DNA of 40,967 bases from an uncultured Balneolaceae bacterium (lineage in GTDB: Bacteria > Bacteroidota > Rhodothermia > Balneolales > Balneolaceae), in assembly GCA_913057825.1 (NCBI GenBank), contig CAJXOW010000030.1:1-40967 (forward strand). Reading direction: 5' to 3'. Under the pieces are notes generated by a model. It was not told the DNA's origin, searched no databases, and worked only from the letters and a program-made list of their open reading frames with translations. The stretch's first letter is position 1, and each line of letters starts with the position of its first letter. The position numbers were made by a program, and so were the translations under genes. Shown here piece by piece: positions 33,988 through 40,967 of this stretch.

Positions 33988-36900
33988 TTATGCTTCCTGC
34001 TGCCGGGTTTTCCAGGGCAACAGGATGGCCGACCAGCTTCGTTCGCGCGCCCAGGCTTTGACGTCTTCGACACTGATATATACCACCGGAATTAAAACCA
34101 GGGTTACCAGCGTGGAAGCCGTCAGCCCTCCAATGACCGACCGGGCCAGGGCGGCCTGCAGCTCGGCACCGGAACCCCAACCGAGCGACAGTGGAATAAG
34201 ACCCAGGATCGTGGTAAGCGTTGTCATAAGAATCGGACGCAGACGCAGTCGACCGCCTTCAATCACGGCGTCGTAGACCGACATATTTCTTTCACGCCGC
34301 AATAAGTTGATGTAGTCAACCAATACAATCGCATTGTTCACCACGATACCAATCAGCATCACCACGCCCATCAAACTCTGCATGTTAAAGGTAGTCCCGG
34401 TAAGCAGCAGCATGGGGATGACCCCGATAATGGCCAGGGGGACGGATACCATCACGATCAAGGGATCCAGGAAGCGTTCAAACTGACCCGCCATGACCAT
34501 GTAAATAAGGATTAAAGCCATCAAAATAGCCAGTTGAAAATCACGTTGGGCTTCTTGCTGCTCTTCATACTGCCCGCCGTACGTTAAGGTGAAATCATCG
34601 GGGATATTCATGTCGGATAAAGCCCCTTGAACTTGTTCGACGGCACTGCCGAGTGCTACGCCACTTTTAAGGTTGGCGGTAACACGGGTAACACGCTGCC
34701 CGTTGATATGGTCGATTTCCGTGGGGCCCCGGGCACGTGATCGATTTACGACCGATGATACAGGTATGGTTTGTCCGCCTGGCGTTCGAACTGAAATATT
34801 ATCGAGATCCTGTCTGCTGAGGCGATCTTCGGGTCGGAGTCTGACGGTAATTGGAAACTCGTCGCCTCCTTCACGATATACGCCGGCTTGACTGCCGCCG
34901 ACATTGGTCTGAATTACCCGGGCTACCTGTTGAACCGAAAGACCCAGGTTGGCAATTTTTTCACGATTGAATACAAAATTTTCCTCCGGTCGGCCTTCGC
35001 GGCGACCCACGCGAACCCCGGTGATATCATTCAGCGGTTCAATCTTATGTTTGATCTCCTGGGCGATGCGTTCGGCTTGTTTAAGGTCGTATCCAATCAG
35101 TTCGAGTTCCAGTTCTCCGCTGCCGCCGGAACTGAAAATACGGTTCAGGATCCACAACCCGGATTCCGCCTGAACGCGCACGTCGGCGCCGGGAATAAGA
35201 CCGGTTAGTTTTTCCCGGATCCGATCGGCCAAAACAGAGGGTTTTATACTTCGCTCTTCGGCACCTTTCAGGTTAATTTCAAGCTGCAAATCCCCACCCC
35301 AGGATTCAATCGTTAAATGTTCGACGTCTTCCATCGGAAGGACCGACTTTACCACCCGTTCGATATCCTGGTAGTAGGTATCCATGACTGCGATATTCAT
35401 ACCCTGGGCCATTTGGGTTTCAACCTCGATCTGGTCCGCGTCGATCTGGGGGGCGAGCTCAAAAGGAATCAACGGGTAAACAAGCACGCAGATACCCAGT
35501 GCAAGAGCGGTCAGGCCAAACACGGTTTTACGCCGTTTAAGGGCTTTGCCGAGAAATTGTGAGTATACGCCTTCAAAGCGACGGAACCAGCGCTGAAATC
35601 GTCCCTGGTCCGAGGGATCCTGTTCAGATAAGGGTTTAACGGATAGAAAGCGGCTGGTGAGCATCGGAACCAGGGTAAGAGCGACAAAAAGGGAGCACAG
35701 CAGGGAGAAAACAACAACCAACGCCAACTCCTGGAACATGATGCCGGTGACGGTCTGCATAAAAACGACCGGCAGGAAGATAACCGAGGTCGTCAGGGTG
35801 GATGCAACAATTGCCCCGGCCACCTGGCGGGTTCCGATCAACGAGCTTTCCTGTAGGTCGCGCTCCTCTTCTTCACGGAGTCGTACAATATTTTCCAGAA
35901 CGACAATGGCATTATCGACAATAAGGCCGACGCCCAGCGCAAGCCCTCCGAAACTCATCTGGTTCAGCGTTAATCCGCCGAAATAAAGCAGACCGAATGT
36001 TGCGATTATCGAGATGGGAATGGAGGTCGCAATAATCATCGTCGAAGAGCGATTGCGGAGAAACAGGTAAAGTACAATAAGCGCCAGCAATGCGCCCCAG
36101 AGCGCGTTGGTTTGAACGTTGTTAATGGAACGCTGAATGAATTCGCTCTGGTCGGTCGTGACAAACATCTGCAGGTCGCTTCGCTGTTCATTGATGCGCT
36201 GTACTTCTTCCCGGATTTCTTCGGCAACGGCCACCGTATTGGCCCCGGTTTGCTTGCGGATACCAAAACGAACCATGGGTTTGCCGTCAATTCTGACAAG
36301 CTGTTCCAGATCTTCATAACCGTCCCATACCGCAGCTACATCCCCCACCCGAACCGGTTTGCCATCTACGACCTTGATAACGGTCTGCTCAATTTGTTCA
36401 ATCGATTCATATTCTCCCTTGGTACGTACATATAGATTCTTGATGCCTTCGCGTACATTTCCCCCGGGCAGGTTGACATTTTCGCCGGATAAAGCTTGCT
36501 GGATGTCGGTAGCAGTCAAGCCGGTAGCCAGTAGTTTGTCACGGTTCAGCTCAACCTGAATCTCCCGGTAGAAACCGCCCCAGACGTTGATAGCTCCCAC
36601 GCCGGCTATCTGTTCAAATTGGGAGTTGATCTCCCGTTCCAGGGTCCGGGTAATTTCCTGCAGGTCTTTGGTGTCGGAATGCACCCCGATGATAACGATG
36701 GGAAAGTTGTTGGGATCGAACTTCCATATGCGGGGAGTTTCAGCTTCCCTGGGTAGATCATCACGAATACGATCCAGGGCCGCCCGAACATCATTGGCGG
36801 CCACGTCGATATCGGTACCCTGGGCGAATTCGAGGCTGACCCGGCTGTCGCCTTCTTCGGAGTTGGACCGCATCTGTTCAACGCCCGGTACGCCTGAAAC

Positions 36901-37110
36901 CGTATTTTCAACTCGTTTGGTAATGATGGTTTCAATCTCTTCGGGTCCGACGTTGGGATAGTCGGTGGCAACGGTAAGACGGGGGTACTCGATCGGGGGC
37001 AGCAAGTCGACCGGCAGGTACTGAAAACCCAGGATGCCAAGCGTAATGATGATCAAGTAGACCATCGTGGTCGTAACCGGTCGCTGTATGGAAGTTTTAG
37101 TAATCGGCAT
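33988..37110 (-). CDS. RND-family multidrug efflux permease (HAE1/AcrB-type)
   Basis: The 1040-residue protein is a full-length resistance-nodulation-division transporter. It has an N-terminal transmembrane helix, two large periplasmic loops and two six-helix blocks around residues 335-535 and 865-1035. It begins ITKTSIQRPVTTTMVYLIII and contains the GGLALGVGLIVDNAIVVLENI helix, the VGRREGRPE.NF docking-type region and MGVVMLIGIVVNNAIVLVDY. Compared with AcrB, the paired relay aspartates read Asp399-Asn400, and the position of the relay lysine reads Asn (VNNA), a pattern frequent in one large RND subgroup. It follows its adaptor by 27 bases. No outer-membrane factor (TolC type) lies in the window. 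Substrate is unknown. Confidence 0.93.
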   Translation of the reverse strand: MPITKTSIQRPVTTTMVYLIIITLGILGFQYLPVDLLPPIEYPRLTVATDYPNVGPEEIETIITKRVENTVSGVPGVEQMRSNSEEGDSRVSLEFAQGTDIDVAANDVRAALDRIRDDLPREAETPRIWKFDPNNFPIVIIGVHSDTKDLQEITRTLEREINSQFEQIAGVGAINVWGGFYREIQVELNRDKLLATGLTATDIQQALSGENVNLPGGNVREGIKNLYVRTKGEYESIEQIEQTVIKVVDGKPVRVGDVAAVWDGYEDLEQLVRIDGKPMVRFGIRKQTGANTVAVAEEIREEVQRINEQRSDLQMFVTTDQSEFIQRSINNVQTNALWGALLALIVLYLFLRNRSSTMIIATSIPISIIATFGLLYFGGLTLNQMSFGGLALGVGLIVDNAIVVLENIVRLREEEERDLQESSLIGTRQVAGAIVASTLTTSVIFLPVVFMQTVTGIMFQELALVVVFSLLCSLFVALTLVPMLTSRFLSVKPLSEQDPSDQGRFQRWFRRFEGVYSQFLGKALKRRKTVFGLTALALGICVLVYPLIPFELAPQIDADQIEVETQMAQGMNIAVMDTYYQDIERVVKSVLPMEDVEHLTIESWGGDLQLEINLKGAEERSIKPSVLADRIREKLTGLIPGADVRVQAESGLWILNRIFSSGGSGELELELIGYDLKQAERIAQEIKHKIEPLNDITGVRVGRREGRPEENFVFNREKIANLGLSVQQVARVIQTNVGGSQAGVYREGGDEFPITVRLRPEDRLSRQDLDNISVRTPGGQTIPVSSVVNRSRARGPTEIDHINGQRVTRVTANLKSGVALGSAVEQVQGALSDMNIPDDFTLTYGGQYEEQQEAQRDFQLAILMALILIYMVMAGQFERFLDPLIVMVSVPLAIIGVIPMLLLTGTTFNMQSLMGVVMLIGIVVNNAIVLVDYINLLRRERNMSVYDAVIEGGRLRLRPILMTTLTTILGLIPLSLGWGSGAELQAALARSVIGGLTASTLVTLVLIPVVYISVEDVKAWARERSWSAILLPWKTRQQEA

Positions 37111-37137
37111 AAGCTGAAAGCTTGGTAATGCTAAACG

Positions 37138-38502
37138 TTAGGAAGTCGAATTGGTGGTATCGGATTGACTCGATTGAAGCTGCCGGCGTTGCTGCTGCAG
37201 TGTTTGCATAAGCAGGTCCCTGGTTTGCAGCTGTTGCAGCTTCATGATCCTGTTCCATCCGGTGGTTTTGACCCGTGCCTCTGTGTATCCCTGGGATAAC
37301 AGGTGCTGACCGATGGTTACCACCCAGGTTCCGGGGTCAAGACCGTTTACTCCGGCCTGCATACGTCCCTCGGCAATTACCTGGACCGGTTGAAAGTCCA
37401 CCTGCAGGGGACGGGTAAGCGAGGCCATGCTCATTTCATTATTGCCGGTGGTATCCACCAGGCTCTGAAGTTCCTGGCTGAGCGATCCGACGACGTAGAT
37501 GCCCTGCTGACCGGTCTCGGGTTCGGTCCACACCGCGCTAATCGGGACGAGAGTAGCTTGACGACTTTCCCCGTAGAGTACATCGACCGGGACAAACATG
37601 CCCGGCTTTAAAATTCCTTTGGAGTTATCGATGTCGATTTCAGCTTCGGTGCTTCGTGCTTCCCGGTTTAAATAGGGGGATATCCTTGAAATCTCAGCCT
37701 CAATGGTTTCGCTGCTGTCGGTTTCCGATCGGGCGTGGACAATCGCTGTTTGTCCGACGCGAACGTTGTACAGCATTTGTTCCGTGAGCGGTATTTCCAC
37801 CCGCACGCTGTCTAGATTTCCGAGGGTGAACAACCGCGTACCGGGATTGGCAAGCATGCCGACCTCGGCGTTTCGCTGTCCAATCGTACCGTCGATGGGA
37901 GCTCGAATAACTGTCCGACTCAGCATTTCTTTCTGTTCCTCGATGTTGGACTGGGCCTCTTGGACCTGGGCTTCGGCCATTTGGACATCTGCTCTGGCCG
38001 ACTGAATACGAGCTTCAAGGGTTTCGAGTTCCAATTCGCTGCTCAATTGCTTTTCGGTCAGCGGCTTGGTTCGTTTGTAATGAGCCTGGAGTTCTTGCAG
38101 CCGTGCTTTGGCTTGATTGAGACGCGCTCGCTGGATTTCGAGCGAGGCCTTCGCCTGTTGCAGCTGTTCACGGTATGGTTGGTCGCGCAGCTGAACCAGC
38201 GGTTCGTTCTTCTGAACGCGCTCGCCTGTGCGGACCATAACTTTTTGGATGCGGGCGTTTATTTCGGGATACAGCTGCACCTGGTTGAACGCTTCCACGG
38301 TTCCGTGGATCCGTTCACGTAATGGGAGCGAGCCGTAGCGGGCTTCTACTGCTTCGACGGCGGGAATGGTTTCGGAATCGACGTTTTCGGTGTTGCCGCC
38401 GGAATTAGCGTTGTTTTGTTCCGACCTGTTACACGCTGACATAGCGGTAATGAGGCCAATCAATAGAAGTATGGTATGCTTCGATAAAAGTCTGGGATGC
38501 AT
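37138..38502 (-). CDS. RND efflux periplasmic adaptor lipoprotein (HlyD/MFP family)
   Basis: The start is placed at the ATG at 38502 (MHPRLLSKHTILLLIGLITA then MSACNRSEQ), giving a lipoprotein signal peptide with lipid attachment at Cys24 and a 454-residue product. Longer starts at 38541 and 38604 would only extend the n-region. The protein has the barrel-sandwich/lipoyl halves (IQKVMVRTGERVQKNEPLVQL and VIRAPIDGTIGQRNAEVGML) around a long Gln/Glu/Ala-rich alpha-hairpin, then the beta-barrel and membrane-proximal domains. It would link the inner-membrane pump to an outer-membrane channel. A Gln-rich tail (about the last 45 residues) is unusual and possibly disordered. The gene is coupled to the permease. 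Confidence 0.9.
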   Translation of the reverse strand: MHPRLLSKHTILLLIGLITAMSACNRSEQNNANSGGNTENVDSETIPAVEAVEARYGSLPLRERIHGTVEAFNQVQLYPEINARIQKVMVRTGERVQKNEPLVQLRDQPYREQLQQAKASLEIQRARLNQAKARLQELQAHYKRTKPLTEKQLSSELELETLEARIQSARADVQMAEAQVQEAQSNIEEQKEMLSRTVIRAPIDGTIGQRNAEVGMLANPGTRLFTLGNLDSVRVEIPLTEQMLYNVRVGQTAIVHARSETDSSETIEAEISRISPYLNREARSTEAEIDIDNSKGILKPGMFVPVDVLYGESRQATLVPISAVWTEPETGQQGIYVVGSLSQELQSLVDTTGNNEMSMASLTRPLQVDFQPVQVIAEGRMQAGVNGLDPGTWVVTIGQHLLSQGYTEARVKTTGWNRIMKLQQLQTRDLLMQTLQQQRRQLQSSQSDTTNSTS

Positions 38503-38814
38503 TACTCGTGAATAAGTTCGCTTCAGGTCAATTTTATTCATTAATACTACGATACTATATGCTTTATTTATACAGTCATAAAAAACGTACCAGCCGGTAA
38601 ACAATTACATTAAAATACCTTATTCTTTATTGCAGGAACTTCCGGGCAAGCCGGACGCCGGAATCGAAGGGTTAGGTTTTTCGTTCCAGAGACCAGCCAA
38701 CTGTTCAACAGCACAATCACTTACGCTATTTCTACGAGCGCTAAGGTGTTGCCGGCATGGAAAATACTGAGAGCCGGGAGCCATTGCACGCCTTGCCAAC
38801 GAGTATTTGTTGTG

Positions 38815-40095
38815 TTACGATGTATTGAAAATTACCTCAATGGTATGTTCGGGTTCCCGGTAGTCGTAGTGTATGTCAAATTCATAATGTTCGCAGATTC
38901 TCTTGGCAATCGAGAGTCCCAGTCCGATAGATTCCGAGCTCTGATCTCCCTTTTTAAACCGCTGAAACATGACTTCAGGGTGGTCTTCGAGCATGGGGCC
39001 CGGATTGGATATTTTCAGTTTATCTTCTGTTAGCTCGATATGGATGTATCCCTCTTTCTTATTGTGCTTGATTGCATTTTGCAGCAGGTTGGACCATAGG
39101 ATATCGGCCAGGGATGGATGCATGGTGTGGTATACTTCATCTTCCAGTTCAGAGTGCACTTTCAAACCTTGCAAGTCTATCAGTTCGCTGAATGCCTCCA
39201 GGTTTTCCTTGATTAGACGAGTGAAGTTGATCGGTCGCGCATCGCTGAATTCGTAATTGCCGATCTTGGTTAGCAGCGACAGCGATTCGCTGAGTCGTGA
39301 TAATTTTTGAATGGCTCGCTGGGCGGACTCTACATAGTCGTGCTGCTCCGAATTGAGCTCAGACTCCTGAAGCAGTTCCAGTTTACCTTTCGCAATAGAC
39401 AGCGGAGTTTGAAGCTCGTGAGAGGCATTTTCTGCGAATTCTTTCAAGTGTTGATAATCGGCGACAGCTTTTTCGGTCATCTGTCCGATAAATCGGTTCA
39501 ACTCATCAAATTCCTGTACGCCGGTATCTTCGTCCGTTTCAATCGGTTCGCGCGTGGTAAGGGTAAAATTCCGGATCCGCCGCAGGGTTTGGCGAAAAGG
39601 TTCGAAGACGCGACTGGATACAAAGAACCCAACTCCGACCGCCCCGATAACCTGCAAGCCGAGAATCCATAGCAGGGTTTCGACCACGGCTTCCGTGATA
39701 TCATCCGTTTCAAGTAAAACGCCGTGTGTGGATATGTAATAAGGGGACCCGTTGATATTGCGCCAGGCGGTGACTTTGACGTTCGGTTCCATCCGTTCCA
39801 GCCAGGAATGCCAGGCCATTGTGTCGCTCACTTCTACATGGGGTTCCACCGGGTGATCCAGCTTGCGGACCGTCAGGTTGCGCACGGTGGCTTTCTGATG
39901 TTTAGTGGTTGTTTTATCAAAGCGCTGTTCCTCTTCGATCAGGTATTCAGCTCGATCGATTCGGTCCATCAACCGGTACTTTAACTCCGAACGGACTTCG
40001 TTGCGTATAATGTAATATGATATTACACCTCCTACCCCGAGCACGAGGGTGGTGACCAGCAAATAGATCAGTATGAATTTCGTAACTAATCTCAT
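38815..40095 (-). CDS. sensor histidine kinase
   Basis: The 426-residue membrane kinase has a first transmembrane helix (about 7-30), a periplasmic sensor region of about 105 residues, a second helix (about 137-160), a HAMP-like linker (about 160-215), and the HisKA phosphoacceptor ENASHELQTPLS (His226). The ATPase domain follows with the N-box LLQNAIKHN, a short G1 region (KISNPGPM), the F-box (VMFQRFKKG) and the G2 box GLGLSIAKRICE. It overlaps the response-regulator stop by four bases, so the two are a cognate pair. The stimulus is unknown. It lies just upstream of the efflux genes on the same strand, suggesting a role in their control. Confidence 0.93.
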   Translation of the reverse strand: MRLVTKFILIYLLVTTLVLGVGGVISYYIIRNEVRSELKYRLMDRIDRAEYLIEEEQRFDKTTTKHQKATVRNLTVRKLDHPVEPHVEVSDTMAWHSWLERMEPNVKVTAWRNINGSPYYISTHGVLLETDDITEAVVETLLWILGLQVIGAVGVGFFVSSRVFEPFRQTLRRIRNFTLTTREPIETDEDTGVQEFDELNRFIGQMTEKAVADYQHLKEFAENASHELQTPLSIAKGKLELLQESELNSEQHDYVESAQRAIQKLSRLSESLSLLTKIGNYEFSDARPINFTRLIKENLEAFSELIDLQGLKVHSELEDEVYHTMHPSLADILWSNLLQNAIKHNKKEGYIHIELTEDKLKISNPGPMLEDHPEVMFQRFKKGDQSSESIGLGLSIAKRICEHYEFDIHYDYREPEHTIEVIFNTS

Positions 40096-40781
40096 GTGGA
40101 TGAGGTCTCGGGATTGAATTTATATCCGATTCCGTAAACAGTTTCCAGGTAGTCTTCAGCTCCGGCTTCGACCAGCTTCTTTCGCAGGTTCTTGATATGC
40201 TGATATACGAAATCCAAATTTTCAAGGTGATCCACGTAGTCGCCCCAAAGATGCTCGGCGATGGTATGTTTGGAAAGCACGTGATTTTTGTTGGCGACAA
40301 AATACTCCAGCAAGTCGAACTCTTTCGGGGTCAGATTAACCGGCTCGCCATCGACTTTCACTTCCCGGGTGGAGGCGTTGATAAGGATGTTGCCCACTTC
40401 AAGCTCCTCTTCACCGCCCAGGTTCTTTCGGCGATTAACAGCCCGGATGCGGGCGTGGAGTTCGGAGAGGTGAAAGGGTTTGGTTAGATAATCGTCGGCC
40501 CCGAGATTGAGTCCTTCAATCTTGTCGTCCAGGGCGTTCTTGGCGGATATAATAATGGATCCGGTTTGATGGTCGATCGATTTAAGTTCACTGAGCAGTT
40601 GCAGCCCGTTCCCGCCGGGCAACATGATATCGATCAATACGATGTCATAGGAGTGAGCATAGATCTTGTCGAATGCCTCGTCATAGGTGGTCGCCGACTC
40701 GGATACATATCCCTCCCGGTCCAGGTACGTCTCGATATTTTCGAGCAAATCGGTATTGTCTTCAATGATAAGCACTTTCAT
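40092..40781 (-). CDS. OmpR/PhoB-family response regulator
   Basis: The 229-residue protein has a receiver domain (1-115) with acidic residues EDN (7-9), the phosphoacceptor Asp51 in VLIDIMLPGGNG, SAKNA and KPFHLSEL, the switch Lys. A winged-helix DNA-binding domain follows (about 127-225; NLTPKEFDLLEYFVANKNHVLSKHTIAEHLWG, HIKNLRKKL, ETVYGIGYKF). It is paired with the kinase by a four-base overlap and probably controls the adaptor and pump genes and/or itself. The promoter should lie between 40782 and the repeat at 40840. Confidence 0.95.
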   Translation of the reverse strand: MKVLIIEDNTDLLENIETYLDREGYVSESATTYDEAFDKIYAHSYDIVLIDIMLPGGNGLQLLSELKSIDHQTGSIIISAKNALDDKIEGLNLGADDYLTKPFHLSELHARIRAVNRRKNLGGEEELEVGNILINASTREVKVDGEPVNLTPKEFDLLEYFVANKNHVLSKHTIAEHLWGDYVDHLENLDFVYQHIKNLRKKLVEAGAEDYLETVYGIGYKFNPETSST

Positions 40782-40839
40782 AGTACCGTAAAGTAAAAAA
40801 TAAATCTGAAGTAAAATTGAAGCGGTGCAGGCGAAGCGG

Positions 40840-40967
40840 GGGCGGCGGTTCCTCGTTCGAAAGTTTTTCTCTTTTCGTTGCAGGTTGCAAACGTTTATAG
40901 GTTAAAATAAATCGGGGTAATCCTTGCTGTTATTTCCGAAAAACTTAATACTTCGGAACCGCCGCCC
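40840..40967. repeat. second copy of the GGGCGGCGGTTCC inverted-repeat element (runs off the right edge)
   Basis: The left terminus GGGCGGCGGTTCC (40840-40852) is the exact reverse complement of 40955-40967, the last bases of the window. The 102-bp interior is one base longer than that of the 33512 copy. The sequence inside its left end (CTCGTTCGAAAG then TTTTTCT) matches the inside of the other copy's right end, and its right side (GAAGTATTAAG on the reverse strand) matches the other's left side. The two copies are thus in opposite orientation. The full arm length cannot be seen here. Confidence 0.85.

Noticed and set aside
35800..35960. Asp-Asn in the RND relay helix as an inactivating mutation
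   Set aside because: The co-occurring VNNA in the second relay helix is a recognised subgroup pattern, so it looks like a functional variant.

Overview
The window is about 41 kb of chromosomal DNA, most likely from a Balneolota (Rhodothermia/Balneolia-type) bacterium or a close relative of the Bacteroidota. The evidence is two secreted proteins ending in type IX secretion (T9SS) type-A sorting domains with the NYPNPFNPST motif, PorV/PorQ-like outer-membrane proteins, and a division/cell-wall (dcw) cluster without murF, murB or ddl. Some genes carry clear AGGAGG-type Shine-Dalgarno sequences (ftsZ, era, the zinc-ribbon gene). The genus assignment is inference.

Layout. 1-2.4 kb (+): the 3' end of one PorV/PorQ-like gene, a second tandem paralog that is frameshifted at a run of nine G, and an FkbM methyltransferase containing a (GA)8 tract. 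2.5-9.1 kb: mostly accessory. It holds a small hypothetical gene, a sirtuin, a LamG-type T9SS cargo gene sitting between two copies of the sirtuin 3' end, a divergent SDR, a BNR-repeat T9SS cargo gene and an unpartnered 54-codon antitoxin-like gene. 9.2-25.3 kb (-): a complete dcw operon in the order mraZ-rsmH-ftsL-ftsI-murE-mraY-murD-ftsW-murG-murC-ftsQ-ftsA-ftsZ. It starts at a sigma70-like promoter overlaid by four MraZ boxes at exact 10-bp spacing and ends at a strong bidirectional terminator. 25.6-31.2 kb (-): a methionine operon, metY-metX-thrA, headed by a SAM-I riboswitch with its own terminator. 31.5-33.1 kb (-): pdxJ-era. 33.7 kb (+): a small zinc-ribbon gene. 34-40.8 kb (-): a response regulator and histidine kinase followed by an RND adaptor and an RND pump, probably one functional locus.

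How the genes work together. The dcw genes make and flip lipid II precursors (MurC, MurD, MurE, MraY, MurG), polymerise and crosslink septal peptidoglycan (FtsW, FtsI) and assemble the Z-ring (FtsZ, FtsA, FtsQ, FtsL), under MraZ autoregulation. MurE carries the DNPR motif expected for meso-diaminopimelate addition. ThrA, MetX and MetY take aspartate to homocysteine (asd is elsewhere) under SAM feedback.

The least explained content is repetitive. (i) A family of about 167-bp elements bounded by inverted GGGCGGCGGTTCC ends has one copy with perfect 33-bp arms at 33512-33678 and a second, oppositely oriented copy running off the right edge at 40840. (ii) AT-rich ATTTATGATTAAT-type inverted-repeat elements abut the stop codons of several genes. 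(iii) Separate inverted-repeat elements sit in the mraZ leader and between ftsA and ftsZ. Together with the two simple-sequence tracts in surface-related genes, these are the best candidates for undescribed biology. No CRISPR array, tRNA, rRNA or transposase gene was seen.
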